This document shows positions 1-9,564 of a stretch of 64,000 nucleotides of DNA, one piece after another (the first letter of the stretch is position 1; each line of letters begins with the position of its first letter). Made by a program: the position numbers and the translations under genes. Origin of the DNA: an uncultured Rikenellaceae bacterium (GTDB taxonomy: Bacteria > Bacteroidota > Bacteroidia > Bacteroidales > Rikenellaceae); the NCBI GenBank assembly GCA_944326945.1, contig CALVFY010000006.1:36294-100293 (forward strand), in the 5' to 3' direction. A model generated the notes under the pieces. That model did not search any database. It was not told where the DNA came from and saw nothing but the letters and a program-made list of their open reading frames with translations.

Positions 1-320
1 CTCACCTTCTCGATCACCATTCCATTGGGACGAGTTGTCCGACTGAGCACCTCACCCAGCGGCGAAGGCAGCGCAGCCACATTACGCATATCGGAAGCGA
101 TGTCTGCGATCCGTTCGACCGTCAATTTCAACCGGTCATACATTGGGTTGGCCGGATCCATCCGTTCCAGATCCTGCCGATTGGCCTCCAGAATCTCTTC
201 ACTACGGGCCTCTGCCTCATCAGCCACAGCACGTAACACGGCATCGATTCGCTCCTTAGAGAGCATATTCAATTTCCGCCCCGCCTCGCGGGCTTGTTCG
301 AATTCAGTATTCAGATTCAT
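1..320 (-). CDS. proA: Glutamate-5-semialdehyde dehydrogenase, partial (N-terminal 106 codons)
   Basis: NADPH-dependent reduction of gamma-glutamyl phosphate to glutamate-5-semialdehyde, second step of proline synthesis in the cytoplasm. Only the N-terminus is in the window; the gene leaves the left edge. The ATG at 318-320 gives a product beginning MNLNTEFEQAREAGRKLNML, with the family features LSKERIDAVLRAVA and later LPSPLGEVLSRTVRPNG. It lies 67 bp downstream of proB on the same strand, and proC precedes proB, so all three proline genes are together. I see no separate promoter in the 67 bp gap. Identification rests on N-terminal family resemblance plus context. Confidence 0.93.
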   Translation of the reverse strand, partial: MNLNTEFEQAREAGRKLNMLSKERIDAVLRAVADEAEARSEEILEANRQDLERMDPANPMYDRLKLTVERIADIASDMRNVAALPSPLGEVLSRTTRPNGMVIEKV

Positions 321-387
321 CGTTTCCACCATTTCATAATTATATTCGAAGCCATTTATTTTGCAGGGAGGCTTCCCGCCCCGACCC

Positions 388-1488
388 CTATTCTAAATAG
401 AGATAATCGTAATGCACAAGAGGACGTCCGCCTTTCCGGCCGATCGACTGCCGGGCTCGTGTACTATCGGTCGAAACCCGTCCGACACCGATCGTTTCGC
501 CCGACGGCGCCACGATCCGTACTATATCGTCCTTTTCGAATTCACCCTCGACCCGCTCCACCCCCACTGGCAGCAAACTGGTGGCCTGTGGTTGCAAAAG
601 TGCCTCAAGGGCACCTTCGTTGATATGAATCTTCCCTTTGGCAAACCCTTCAGAATGAGCGATCCATTTACGCACGGCCGGTATGGAATGAGACGAGGGA
701 ACGTATCGTGTACAGACAACCTCTGCTGCACGCGTCCCGCCCAACACCAAATCGGTAAGAATCCCATCGCGCCGACCGTTGGCGATAATCACCTCCACCC
801 CTTCGTCAGCCACCTTGGCGGCAATCCTGCTCTTGGTAAGCATCCCTCCCCGACCGAATTGCGATCTACGGGCCTGCACATAGGCCGAAATATCGCGGCT
901 CTCGGGACGTATCTCCCGGATCACCGACGAGGCCGGATCGGCCGGATTTCCGTTATATACTCCGTCAATATTGCTCAAAATAATCAGCGCCTCGGCCCCC
1001 ATCATGGTGGACACCATGCCCGAAAGCTCATCATTGTCGGTGAACATCAACTCGCTCACCGAAATCGTATCGTTCTCATTCACGATCGGAATCACCCCAT
1101 GATCGAGCATCACCTGCATACAGTTACGCTGATTGAGATAATGTTCTCGTGTAGAGAGACTCTCTTTGGTAGTGAGCACCTGTCCGCAGACAATCTGCTG
1201 ATCACGAAACAGATCGTAGTAACGATTCACCAATTTCGCCTGTCCCACGGCCGAGAAGAGCTGACGGGCCGATACGGCATCCAGTTTTCGTACCAGACCG
1301 CGCAACTCACTCCGTCCGGAGGCCACTGCTCCCGACGAGACAAGTATCACCTCCACGCCTGCACGATGCAGTTCGGCCAGCTGGTCCACCAGCGCCGAAA
1401 TTCGCGTCACATCGAGCGTGGCATCGGCCCGGGTGAGCACATTACTGCCCACCTTGACCACAATCCGTTTATAATTAGGTCGATTCAT
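388..1488 (-). CDS. proB: Glutamate 5-kinase
   Basis: ATP-dependent phosphorylation of glutamate to gamma-glutamyl phosphate, the committed and normally proline-inhibited step. Product is 366 aa, the usual length for the kinase plus PUA form: an amino-acid-kinase domain (about 1-255) starting MNRPNYKRIVVKVGSNVLT, with the substrate loop NENDTIS and GRGGMLTK, then a C-terminal PUA domain (about 275-355). The frame stays open upstream to 1563, but the ATG at 1486-1488 matches family N-termini and leaves a 10 bp gap from the proC stop. Probably co-transcribed with proC upstream and proA downstream. Confidence 0.96.
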   Translation of the reverse strand: MNRPNYKRIVVKVGSNVLTRADATLDVTRISALVDQLAELHRAGVEVILVSSGAVASGRSELRGLVRKLDAVSARQLFSAVGQAKLVNRYYDLFRDQQIVCGQVLTTKESLSTREHYLNQRNCMQVMLDHGVIPIVNENDTISVSELMFTDNDELSGMVSTMMGAEALIILSNIDGVYNGNPADPASSVIREIRPESRDISAYVQARRSQFGRGGMLTKSRIAAKVADEGVEVIIANGRRDGILTDLVLGGTRAAEVVCTRYVPSSHSIPAVRKWIAHSEGFAKGKIHINEGALEALLQPQATSLLPVGVERVEGEFEKDDIVRIVAPSGETIGVGRVSTDSTRARQSIGRKGGRPLVHYDYLYLE

Positions 1489-1498
1489 AACGATTCGT

Positions 1499-2290
1499 TT
1501 ATTTGCTGGCAAGCAAACCGGCGATGACTGCCTCCGAAAAACCGGCCTTCTCCATCGCCTCAAGTCCTTTAAGTGTAATGCCGCCCGGAGTGGTCACCTT
1601 ATCAATCTCTGTCTGCGGCTGGGTACCATTACGCTCCAACATGGCCAATGCCCCGCGAACGGTCTGCATCACGACAGGCAAACCTTCGCTACGGGACATA
1701 CCCATCTGTTCGCCCCCCCGCACAGCAGCATCGATATACCTGAATATGTAGGCAATTCCACACGAAGCCAATGCCGTACACGCAGTCATCTGTTCCTCGG
1801 TCACCTCCATCACCTGGCCCAACGCCCCGAATAAACGTATCATATTCTCGTCCTGGGCGACCGATGTTCTCTGTTTGGCAAGGAAAGTCATACTCTGCCC
1901 CAAAGAGATGGCTGTATTGGGAATAACCCTATACAGCGCCACGGGCCCCGATTCAGCACAGCCCAAATAAGCCGATAAAGTATCGAAAGAGATACCCGCG
2001 GCTACCGAAGCCACCGCCTGATGCTCCCGATCGAGTATCGGAGCAATCTCACCCAACACCTGCGCCATCAACCAAGGTTTGACGGCTACGATCACCAGAT
2101 CAGCTCCAGGAACCACACTCCGGTTATCCTGCGAAAGGACGATCTCCGTCCCCAATCTTTTCAAATTATCGAGCAACAAAGGACGTGCATGAGATACGGC
2201 CACATCGTTGCCACCCACTACGCCTGCAGCAATGGCACCCGAAGCAATGGCTCCTCCCATGTTTCCTCCGCCTATAACAGCAATTTTCAT
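1499..2290 (-). CDS. proC: Pyrroline-5-carboxylate reductase
   Basis: Last step of proline synthesis: NAD(P)H-dependent reduction of 1-pyrroline-5-carboxylate. Product is 263 aa, starting MKIAVIGGGNMGGAIASGAI, so the Rossmann GxGxxG loop is at the N-terminus; the C-terminal part carries the family segment TTPGGITLKGLEAM. A TTG three codons upstream is possible but the ATG at 2288-2290 is preferred: it lies 12 bp from the expected start point of a consensus promoter at 2310-2340. First gene of the proC-proB-proA unit. Confidence 0.96.
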   Translation of the reverse strand: MKIAVIGGGNMGGAIASGAIAAGVVGGNDVAVSHARPLLLDNLKRLGTEIVLSQDNRSVVPGADLVIVAVKPWLMAQVLGEIAPILDREHQAVASVAAGISFDTLSAYLGCAESGPVALYRVIPNTAISLGQSMTFLAKQRTSVAQDENMIRLFGALGQVMEVTEEQMTACTALASCGIAYIFRYIDAAVRGGEQMGMSRSEGLPVVMQTVRGALAMLERNGTQPQTEIDKVTTPGGITLKGLEAMEKAGFSEAVIAGLLASK

Positions 2291-2309
2291 CTTGTTCAAA
2301 TTTATCGGT

Positions 2310-2340
2310 CAAAGTTAAAAAATTTTCTTCTGGCGACAAA
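2310..2340 (-). promoter_or_regulatory. Consensus Bacteroidetes promoter of the proline operon
   Basis: On the minus strand TTTG (2340-2337) is followed after exactly 19 bases by TAACTTTG (2317-2310). This matches the Bacteroidetes primary sigma consensus TTTG-N19-TAnnTTTG. The predicted start near 2303 leaves a leader of about a dozen bases before proC. Confidence 0.85.
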
Positions 2341-2410
2341 AAATCTTAATAACAGATTTGGATATCGTAAAATCGACCAAAATTTCAAGCCGCCGAGAAG
2401 AAGTAAATTT

Positions 2411-2418
2411 TATTTTTG
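2411..2418 (+). promoter_or_regulatory. -7 element upstream of the HTH-cupin regulator
   Basis: TATTTTTG fits TAnnTTTG, 23 bp before the ATG at 2442. No TTTG is found at the proper upstream distance, so only half of the promoter is convincing. Confidence 0.55.
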
Positions 2419-2441
2419 TTTAGCAAAAAATTCATACAACC

Positions 2442-3017
2442 ATGACCGAACCGACAGGAGTAAAAATCAAGCAGCTCAGAGAAGCAGCCAATCTTTCGAT
2501 AGAGGAGTTGGCAAAGGCAGCAAGCATCGCCCCCTCACAAATGGAAATGATCGAAAACGGGAAAGTAATTCCGACTCTCTCGTGTCTGATCAAACTGTGT
2601 CGCAGCATGGGCATACGGTTGGGTACCGTACTCGACGGCGCAGAACATCCGGGACCGGCCCTCTCCAAACGCAAGGAACAAAAACCCCGTACCGTAAGTC
2701 TCTCCTGCGACAGCGCCGGAGACCGGAACAATCTGAATTTCTATGCCTTGGCCACCGGAAAGAGCGACCGGAACATGGAACCCTATATCATCGACGTGGA
2801 ATGGATCCCCGAAAAAGAGGAGAAAAAATCACAACACGAAGGAGAAGAGTTTATCTACGTAATCAAAGGCAAGATAGAACTCCACTACGGTACGGATTCC
2901 TACACCCTGGAGGAGGGGGACAGTATCTATTATGACTCGATCGTCCCCCACTGCATCTCGGCTGCAGAGCCCGATACCCAAGCAAAAGTTTTGGCCGTAA
3001 CTTATATTCCTTACTAA
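2442..3017 (+). CDS. XRE-family HTH and cupin-domain transcriptional regulator
   Basis: A 191-aa DNA-binding regulator. Residues about 8-62 form an XRE/Cro-type helix-turn-helix (IKQLREAANLSIEELAKAAS, then GKVIPTLSCLIKLCRSMG). Residues about 110-185 form a small cupin with the motif HEGEEFIYVIKGKIELHYG and the later histidine in IVPHCIS, able to bind a metal or small ligand. This domain pair is the MerR/PuuR-like layout in which the cupin senses a metabolite. It lies 43 bp upstream of an acyl-CoA synthetase on the same strand, so it probably controls that gene, perhaps in response to a fatty acid or acyl-CoA. Ligand unknown. Confidence 0.85.
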   Translation: MTEPTGVKIKQLREAANLSIEELAKAASIAPSQMEMIENGKVIPTLSCLIKLCRSMGIRLGTVLDGAEHPGPALSKRKEQKPRTVSLSCDSAGDRNNLNFYALATGKSDRNMEPYIIDVEWIPEKEEKKSQHEGEEFIYVIKGKIELHYGTDSYTLEEGDSIYYDSIVPHCISAAEPDTQAKVLAVTYIPY

Positions 3018-3060
3018 AAAAAATCGGCGCTGGACTTCGTAGAAAATCGTATTTTATTTT

Positions 3061-4716
3061 ATGGAACAGGAGCTGAAAGATTATACACTGGGCGGACTGC
3101 TCGAAGAGTGGGCAACTTCGCAACCCGATCACGAATTCATGATCTATCCGGATCGGGGATTGCGTTTCAGTTACAAGGAATTCAATGAACGAGTCGACAA
3201 TCTGGCCAAAGGGCTGCTTGCCATCGGCGTAAAGAAAGGAGACAAAGTCGGCGTATGGGCCAAAAACGTACCCGACTGGCTGACCTTCATGTTCGCCACC
3301 TCGAAAATCGGGGCCGTGATGGTGACCGTCAACACCAACTACAAATCGGCCGAGGTGAAGTATATCATGCAAAATGCCGATATCCATACGATGTGTATGG
3401 TGAACGGCTACCGCGACAGCGATTACGTGCAGATGATCTACGATCTGGTACCCGAATTACGCACCCAGGAACGAGGTCACCTTCGTAGCGAAATGTTTCC
3501 CGAATTGCGCAACGTGGTCTACATCGGGCAGGAAAAACAACGCGGGATGTACAATACGGCCGAACTGATCATGGTCGGTGCCCATACCGATTCGGCCGAG
3601 CTGCGACGAATCCATGCAGGGATCGATACCCACGACGAGTTGATGATGCAATACACTTCGGGAACCACAGGTTTTCCGAAAGGAGTAATCCTCACTCATC
3701 ACAATATCCTTAACAATGGCTGGGACATCGGCGAGTGCATGGAGTACACCAATCAGGACAAACTGCTGGTTTGCGTACCGTTGTTCCACTGTTTCGGCTG
3801 TGTACTGGCCTTGTGTGCAGTGATCACACACGGAGCTACGATGGTGATGGTTGAAGATTTCGATCCGCTCAAGGTGCTGGCCTCCGTCCACAAGGAACGA
3901 TGCACATTACTCTACGGTGTACCTACCATGTTCATCGCCGAGTTGAACCATCCGATGTTCGACATGTTCGACCTGACGTGTCTTCGTACGGGAATCATGG
4001 CCGGTGCCGTTTGCCCGATCGAGACGATGAATCAGGTTATGGAGAGAATGCATTGTAAGGTGATCTCGGTGTACGGCCTCACGGAAACATCGCCAGGCAT
4101 GACCGCCACCCGGGTCAGTGAATCGACCGAAATCCGCGCCACGACCGTCGGACGCCATCTGCCCCATGTCGAGGTGAAGGTACTCGATCCGCAGACCAAC
4201 GAGGAGTGTCCTGTGGGCGTACAAGGAGAGATGTGCTGCCGAGGCTACAATATCATGAAAGGATATTACAAGAATCCGGAAGCCACGGCCGAGGTGATCG
4301 ACAAAAACGGATTCCTCCACTCCGGCGACTTGGGTGTAATGGATGAGAACGGTTATTTCCGTATCACAGGACGTATCAAAGAGATGATCATCCGTGGCGG
4401 AGAGAATATCTATCCGCGAGAGATTGAGAATTTCCTGCGCAATATACCGACGATCGAAAACGTCGAGGTAGTGGGAATTCCTTCGCCGAAATACGGCGAA
4501 GAGGTGGGCGCCTTCATCAAGATGAAACAAGGAACGAAAATGACCGAAGAAGATGTAAAACTCTTCTGCCGAGGCAATATTGCCCGGTACAAGATCCCGA
4601 AATACATCTTCTTCATAGACGAGTTCCCGATGACGGCCAGCGGCAAGATCCAGAAATTCAAACTGAAAGACTGGGGAGTCGAACTGCTCGAAAAAGCCGG
4701 AGTAGAAATCGTCTGA
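3061..4716 (+). CDS. AMP-forming acyl-CoA synthetase
   Basis: A 551-aa ANL-superfamily enzyme that adenylates a carboxylic acid and transfers the acyl group to CoA. Visible motifs in order: the P-loop [11 protein letters not shown] (about 198-208), YGLTETSPG (about 341), the hinge region [20 protein letters not shown] (about 438) and the catalytic lysine in TASGKIQK (about 525). Closest in layout to medium/long-chain fatty-acyl-CoA ligases of the FadK/YngI type, but chain length cannot be read from sequence. Likely co-transcribed with the HTH-cupin regulator upstream. A strong hairpin follows the stop. Confidence 0.9.
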   Translation: MEQELKDYTLGGLLEEWATSQPDHEFMIYPDRGLRFSYKEFNERVDNLAKGLLAIGVKKGDKVGVWAKNVPDWLTFMFATSKIGAVMVTVNTNYKSAEVKYIMQNADIHTMCMVNGYRDSDYVQMIYDLVPELRTQERGHLRSEMFPELRNVVYIGQEKQRGMYNTAELIMVGAHTDSAELRRIHAGIDTHDELMMQYTSGTTGFPKGVILTHHNILNNGWDIGECMEYTNQDKLLVCVPLFHCFGCVLALCAVITHGATMVMVEDFDPLKVLASVHKERCTLLYGVPTMFIAELNHPMFDMFDLTCLRTGIMAGAVCPIETMNQVMERMHCKVISVYGLTETSPGMTATRVSESTEIRATTVGRHLPHVEVKVLDPQTNEECPVGVQGEMCCRGYNIMKGYYKNPEATAEVIDKNGFLHSGDLGVMDENGYFRITGRIKEMIIRGGENIYPREIENFLRNIPTIENVEVVGIPSPKYGEEVGAFIKMKQGTKMTEEDVKLFCRGNIARYKIPKYIFFIDEFPMTASGKIQKFKLKDWGVELLEKAGVEIV

Positions 4717-4735
4717 CGGAGGATTGTCGCCAGCA

Positions 4736-4784
4736 CACAACAAAACACGCGCAAAACAATAATGTTTGCGCGTGTTTTGTTGTG
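4736..4784. terminator. Bidirectional hairpin terminator between convergent genes
   Basis: A 22-bp inverted repeat with one bulged A and a short loop (left arm 4736-4758, right arm 4763-4784). It lies between the acyl-CoA synthetase on plus and the Nudix gene on minus. The arms contain A/T runs that could provide the U tract in both directions. Confidence 0.85.
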
Positions 4785-4836
4785 CAAATTCGACTATCGC
4801 GCCCTACGGCACCCAATCCATACGGAGAAATACCTG

Positions 4837-5427
4837 TCAAATCAGTCTGTTTTCAGCCATATATTTCCAAAGCGGAGCGGCATTCAGTGCCTGAGGAATG
4901 GCGTCGGCCTGCAACAAAGTCTTCACCTCCTCGAGCGAAAGCAGATGTACGGTGATCGACTCGGTCGCCTCCAAATGCTGAGAAGACATGCGTTCCACCC
5001 CCGTTGCCAGAAAGCAGTGTGTCAGATTATTCTGCGAGCCGGGATTGGCCGAAACCACCATGAACTCACGCCACTCGCCGCCTCCATAACCGGTCTCCTC
5101 CCACAATTCCCTTTGTGCGGATTCCAACGGTGTTTCATTCTCCTCACACACTCCCGCACAAAGCTCATAAGCCGTCACCCCCAATCCATGTCGATACTGG
5201 CGGATCATCACAAACTCTCCCTCGAGCGTGATGGCGATCGTGTTCACCCAATCGGGGTATTCCAATACGTAATATTCCGGCACCTGATTCCCGTTAGGCA
5301 ACTGAAGGCACTCTTTACGTACAGTATGCCACGGACGACGGGCCACATACTCACTGGAGAGCACTTTCCACCCCGACTCCTCCCGTCCTGTAACATAAGG
5401 CGTTTGTATCGTTCTCTTTTTGTCCAT
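4837..5427 (-). CDS. Nudix hydrolase, ADP-ribose pyrophosphatase-like
   Basis: A 196-aa Nudix protein hydrolysing a nucleoside diphosphate linked to another moiety; the overall layout with an N-terminal beta region (GWKVLSSEYVARRPWHTVRK) is that of ADP-ribose/GDP-mannose pyrophosphatases. The Nudix box is complete: AGVCEENETPLESAQ followed by RELWEETGY, matching GX5EX7REUXEEXGU. It is the last gene of a long minus-strand run, 45 bp after the peptidase gene. Exact substrate unknown. Confidence 0.85.
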   Translation of the reverse strand: MDKKRTIQTPYVTGREESGWKVLSSEYVARRPWHTVRKECLQLPNGNQVPEYYVLEYPDWVNTIAITLEGEFVMIRQYRHGLGVTAYELCAGVCEENETPLESAQRELWEETGYGGGEWREFMVVSANPGSQNNLTHCFLATGVERMSSQHLEATESITVHLLSLEEVKTLLQADAIPQALNAAPLWKYMAENRLI

Positions 5428-5471
5428 CGTCGACGTCTCCTTAACTGACGGAATTCACTCCCGTCACAACC

Positions 5472-7580
5472 TTATTTCTCAAAAGTCATTTCATCCAACA
5501 GATAGCCTGCTCCACCGAGCCGATCGATCAGAAACAACACATATCGGATATCCACGGCTATATTACGACACATCGAGGGATCGAATTCGATGTCACTCAT
5601 GGTACTGAGCCACGTACGGTCGAAATTAATCCCCACCAGCCGTCCCCGACGATCGAGAATCGGACTGCCGGAATTACCTCCCGTAGTGTGATTGGTAGCC
5701 AAAAACGCCACATGAATCCGCCCGTCGCGATCGGCCCACCGGCCATAATCCTTGGAGGCATAAAGATCGCGCAAACCCTGCGGCACATTATAGTCATACA
5801 CCTCGGGAGTATCTTTCTCGATGATCCCCTCCAAGGTAGTGTACGGTTCATGCCACACGGCATCCTGCGGACGATAACCGGCCACATGGCCATAGGCTAC
5901 ACGCAGAGTAAGATTCGCATCGGGATAGAAGGCATAGTCCGGCGACATTTCGCGCAATCCCTGTACATAGACCTTATAGAGTTCAGCTATTTCAAGATTC
6001 AACCGTTTTGCCTCTTTCCCCGCGGGAAGTACACTTTTCCGGGTCTGGCGATAAAGTGCGGCTGCGGGATCCTCAGCCAATGCCTTTGTCAAAGCCACAC
6101 TATCTCCTTTGAGAGCCTCATATCCCTCCACGGAAGCAAAAGACGAACGATTCATCACTTCCTCGATATACGCCGCGGCACCTCCGGCAGCATCGATCGC
6201 CCTGCGAAGCGAATCGGACAAAAACCGCGCAGGAAGACGCTTCACATATTCCGAAAAAAGATCGGCAGCTACCCGACGATCGATCACGGGCGAATAATCC
6301 TTATAGAAAACCTCGGCCCGTTTCCGAATCTCAGCCACCGGAGTCCCGGGTGCGATACGCCCCGTAAAGGAGAGCAGTTCGATCCCGGCCAACCCCTCAT
6401 TGAAGCAATCTACCGCATATGCATTTTCATCCAACTCTCCGTAAAGCTTTTTCAACTGAGGAAGCACCCCGCGATACTGTGGTTTATCGGCAGCCCAAGC
6501 CTCGAAAGCGGCCTCCTGCTGCCGTTTTTTCTCGATCGTACCCAGACGGGCAATTCCCTTGCTTTCGCCCTGCCACTTCTTCCATGCGTTGGCAACCGAA
6601 GCATTCTTGGCTGCATACTGGATACGGGTCCGCGTGTCGCGAGCCTGCTCCTCATTGAAAATGCGAAGACGACGCGTGCGCAGGTCTATCTTAAGCGGAT
6701 TCGAACGATTCAGGATAAAATCGACCGCATCCGAAATTACATACCGCTGCGTACGACCCGGGAAACCATAAATCATGGTAAAATCGCCCTCTTTCACACC
6801 ACTGGTAGCGATCGTGAAATATTTTTTCGGACGATACGGCACATTTTCCCTCGAATAGGAAGCCGGTTTGTTATCCTTTCCCGCATAGATACGGAAAACG
6901 GAAAAATCACCCGTATGACGAGGCCACATCCAATTGTCGGTATCACCGCCAAACTTACCGATCGCAGAAGGCGGGGCTGCCACCAGACGCACATCCGTAA
7001 ACACCTCGGTTACATAGATGAAATATTGGTTACCGAAATAAAGAGGTTTGATCGCAGCTGTGTAGTGGGTCCCCTCGGTGGCCTTCTCGATCACCGAGGC
7101 CGAATTACGGGCAATCAGCGAATCGCGTTCGGCAACAGTCATCTTATCCGTCACTCCCTTCAACACGGCTTCCGTCACGTCGTCCATCCGCACGAGAAAC
7201 GAAACCGAAAGTCCCGGATTGGGCAGCTCCTCGGCACGACTCATGGCCCAAAATCCATTGGTCAGATAGTCATGTTCCACGCTGCTGTGCTGCTGGATCT
7301 GGCGATAGCCGCAGTGATGGTTGGTAAACAGCAGTCCCTCACCGGAAACCAGTTCTCCCGTACAACCGCCACCGAAAAGCACAATGGCATCCTTCATCGA
7401 GGCATGGTTCACACTGTAAATATCCTCGGCCGTCAGACGGAAACCCTTCTGCCGCATATCCTTGATCCGCTCCCCGATCAGACTGGGGAGCCACATTCCT
7501 TCGTCGGCCCGAGAAGGGAGTACCACGACCAAAGCGACCAACAACAGGCCGCACCATTTTGCCTTTTTCATCATCTTCAT
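5472..7580 (-). CDS. S46-family dipeptidyl peptidase, DPP11-type (Asp/Glu-specific)
   Basis: A secreted or periplasmic serine exopeptidase of 702 aa that releases N-terminal dipeptides, as used by asaccharolytic Bacteroidales to feed on peptides. A hydrophobic signal peptide ends near PSRADEGMW. The catalytic triad is visible: His in TNHHCGY (about 88), Asp in RHTGDFSVF (about 225) and Ser in GGNSGSP (about 637). Eighteen residues after the serine is Arg in GINFDRTW; in Porphyromonas DPP11 the arginine at that position selects acidic P1 residues, while DPP7 has Gly there. The ATG at 7578-7580 was chosen over an upstream TTG. Follows maf by 23 bp. Confidence 0.9.
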   Translation of the reverse strand: MKMMKKAKWCGLLLVALVVVLPSRADEGMWLPSLIGERIKDMRQKGFRLTAEDIYSVNHASMKDAIVLFGGGCTGELVSGEGLLFTNHHCGYRQIQQHSSVEHDYLTNGFWAMSRAEELPNPGLSVSFLVRMDDVTEAVLKGVTDKMTVAERDSLIARNSASVIEKATEGTHYTAAIKPLYFGNQYFIYVTEVFTDVRLVAAPPSAIGKFGGDTDNWMWPRHTGDFSVFRIYAGKDNKPASYSRENVPYRPKKYFTIATSGVKEGDFTMIYGFPGRTQRYVISDAVDFILNRSNPLKIDLRTRRLRIFNEEQARDTRTRIQYAAKNASVANAWKKWQGESKGIARLGTIEKKRQQEAAFEAWAADKPQYRGVLPQLKKLYGELDENAYAVDCFNEGLAGIELLSFTGRIAPGTPVAEIRKRAEVFYKDYSPVIDRRVAADLFSEYVKRLPARFLSDSLRRAIDAAGGAAAYIEEVMNRSSFASVEGYEALKGDSVALTKALAEDPAAALYRQTRKSVLPAGKEAKRLNLEIAELYKVYVQGLREMSPDYAFYPDANLTLRVAYGHVAGYRPQDAVWHEPYTTLEGIIEKDTPEVYDYNVPQGLRDLYASKDYGRWADRDGRIHVAFLATNHTTGGNSGSPILDRRGRLVGINFDRTWLSTMSDIEFDPSMCRNIAVDIRYVLFLIDRLGGAGYLLDEMTFEK

Positions 7581-7603
7581 TCGCAAAGTAGTTTATCGGT
7601 TCA

Positions 7604-8203
7604 TCATTTATTTTCCAAAAATCGATCAAGTCTCACATACAATTGCTGCACAGGAAGCCCCATCACATTGTAAAACGATCCCTCGATACGCTCGATGGCC
7701 GCATAGCCGATCCACTCCTGAATACCATAAGATCCCGCCTTGTCGAAAGGCTTGAAGGTATCCACATAATATTCGATCTCCTCCCGGGCAAGCGGACGAA
7801 ACCAGACATCGGTACTCACGGAAAAGTGTTCGCATCGTTCCGCCGTACGGATCGCCACACCCGAAACCACCCGATGCCGTACGCCGGACAAGGCTTGAAG
7901 CATCTCCACTGCCTCCTCTCGACCGTGCGGTTTCCCGAGAATACGTCCCTCGAGCACCACCACCGTATCGGCCGTCAACAGAATCTCCTCTCCAGACAAC
8001 TGCTCCGGATAGCTGCGTGATTTGAGCAATGCCAAATATTCGGGCACCTCCTCCGCAGGCAATGTATCCGGATAACACTCCTCCACGTCATAATCACCGG
8101 CCAGGCAATACTCCAACCCGACCGCAGAGAGCAATTCCCTACGTCGGGGCGATTTACTGGCCAGAATCAGACGTCTATTCCTGAGCTTTTCGTACAACAA
8201 CAT
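7604..8203 (-). CDS. maf: Maf-like nucleotide pyrophosphatase
   Basis: A 199-aa Maf/HAM1-fold protein that hydrolyses non-canonical or modified nucleoside triphosphates to monophosphates (house-cleaning role; historically linked to septum formation). The family signature SKSPRRRELL is at about residues 17-26, and TADTVVVLEGRILGKP, HRVVSGVAI and FDKAGSYGIQ follow in the expected order. Close to the SDR gene upstream (8 bp) and the peptidase downstream. Confidence 0.93.
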   Translation of the reverse strand: MLLYEKLRNRRLILASKSPRRRELLSAVGLEYCLAGDYDVEECYPDTLPAEEVPEYLALLKSRSYPEQLSGEEILLTADTVVVLEGRILGKPHGREEAVEMLQALSGVRHRVVSGVAIRTAERCEHFSVSTDVWFRPLAREEIEYYVDTFKPFDKAGSYGIQEWIGYAAIERIEGSFYNVMGLPVQQLYVRLDRFLENK

Positions 8204-8211
8204 AACCGTCT

Positions 8212-8940
8212 TTACATTTTTTTATACACTCCGCGCGGAATCATCTTCAGCAACAACCCCACTATCCGCCATCGAGGCGTCACATACTGCACTTGTTTTC
8301 GGGCCCGAACAGCTCTCAAAATGACCTCGGCAGCCCGACGGGGCGAAGCAATCCAGAAGTGTCCCTCTCCTTTCATCATGGCCGTATCGACCGACCCGGG
8401 ACGAATATCGGTCACCGTAACCGATTCTTTCCGTTTGCAGGCCCGCTGACGCAATCCCTCCAGGTAGTTGATCTGATAAGCCTTCGTGGCAGCATAGGCC
8501 GGAGCCGGTCCACTTCCCCTCAATCCCATGACAGAGGTAACAGCCACCAAATGTCCTCCGTCACGATCGGAAAAATAACGATATACGAAATCGACGACCC
8601 GTGTAAAAGCCGTCACATTCAGCGAGACCGTATCCAGTTCCGGTTCCATCTCCAATTCCGGATTGAGATATCCCGTACCTGCACAGAATACCACAAGATC
8701 GACTCCATCCATCCGAGCGATCAATGTTTCAAGACGGGCCAAAGCATCAGAAGCCGACACATCGAACGCTTCCGACACATAATTTCCAGGTGACTCGGCA
8801 CACAGCGTTTCGAGCAGATCACTCCTGCGTCCTGTCACCCCTACCAGACAGCCATCGGCGACCAACAATCGGGCCACCTCCTGTCCGATCCCGGACGAGG
8901 CACCGATAACTATAGCCCGCTTCACACCCTCTCCGTTCAT
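8212..8940 (-). CDS. Short-chain dehydrogenase/reductase
   Basis: A 242-aa classical SDR using NAD(P)H. The cofactor loop GASSGIG is at residues 13-19 and the catalytic residues are Ser136 (VTSVMG), Tyr149 and Lys153 (YAATK). The usual NNAG structural motif reads FCAG here. A hydrophobic C-terminus (WRIVGLLLKMIPRGVYKKM) may touch the membrane. Substrate cannot be told. Its start overlaps the end of the upstream FAH-family gene by 4 bp, so the two are translationally coupled. Confidence 0.88.
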   Translation of the reverse strand: MNGEGVKRAIVIGASSGIGQEVARLLVADGCLVGVTGRRSDLLETLCAESPGNYVSEAFDVSASDALARLETLIARMDGVDLVVFCAGTGYLNPELEMEPELDTVSLNVTAFTRVVDFVYRYFSDRDGGHLVAVTSVMGLRGSGPAPAYAATKAYQINYLEGLRQRACKRKESVTVTDIRPGSVDTAMMKGEGHFWIASPRRAAEVILRAVRARKQVQYVTPRWRIVGLLLKMIPRGVYKKM

Positions 8941-9560
8941 CGTATCTCGATATCGAGCAACGGTTCTCCTTCGAGCGACGCGGTAATACGATCACCATGA
9001 GCCAGTGTTCCTACTCCGACAGGTGTACCGGTATAGATCAGGTCTCCCATCTTGAGCGTCACGAAACGCGACACGTAAGAAATGATCTTATCCACCGAAA
9101 AAATCATTTTCGAAGTATCTCCCGACTGACGCAACTCTCCGTTCAGCTCCATATTGAAATGAAGTTTCTGCACGTCACCGCCCAATTCGGCCAACGGCAA
9201 AAAACGAGGAGACAGGGCGGCCGAATAGTCGAAACTCTTACACATCTCCCACGGCAACCCCTTTTTGATACATTCGCGTTGCAGGTCTCGGGCCGTAAAA
9301 TCGATACCCAGGCCCACCTCTTCATAATAACGATGGGCAAAACGTTCCTCGATAGCCCGCCCCACCCGGCAGATACGGACTACCAACTCGGTTTCATACT
9401 GCAAATCACGACTGAAATCGGGCAGGTAAAACGGTTCATTATTACGCAAAAGAGCCGTATCCGGTTTCATGAAGAAAACCGGTTCGGGCGGAATGTTCGA
9501 ATTGTGATCGAGTTCCTGAATGTGTTCAAGATAGTTGCGTCCGATACAAATAATTTTCAT
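8937..9560 (-). CDS. Fumarylacetoacetate hydrolase family protein (FAHD1/YcgM-like)
   Basis: A 207-aa single-domain FAH protein starting MKIICIGRNYLEHIQEL. Metal ligands Glu56 and Glu58 (QYETELVV) and Asp87 (GLGIDFTARDLQ) are visible, as are KSFDYSAALSP and the closing GDLIYTGTPVGVG. The short form fits acylpyruvase/oxaloacetate tautomerase-type enzymes rather than aromatic catabolism; no catabolic genes are near. Starts 5 bp after the lpxB stop. Confidence 0.88.
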   Translation of the reverse strand: MKIICIGRNYLEHIQELDHNSNIPPEPVFFMKPDTALLRNNEPFYLPDFSRDLQYETELVVRICRVGRAIEERFAHRYYEEVGLGIDFTARDLQRECIKKGLPWEMCKSFDYSAALSPRFLPLAELGGDVQKLHFNMELNGELRQSGDTSKMIFSVDKIISYVSRFVTLKMGDLIYTGTPVGVGTLAHGDRITASLEGEPLLDIEIR

Positions 9561-9564
9561 GATT

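Noticed and set aside
412..1527. 371-codon plus-strand ORF over proB
   Set aside because: Shadow of proB; no recognisable domain, and the proline genes on minus are certain.
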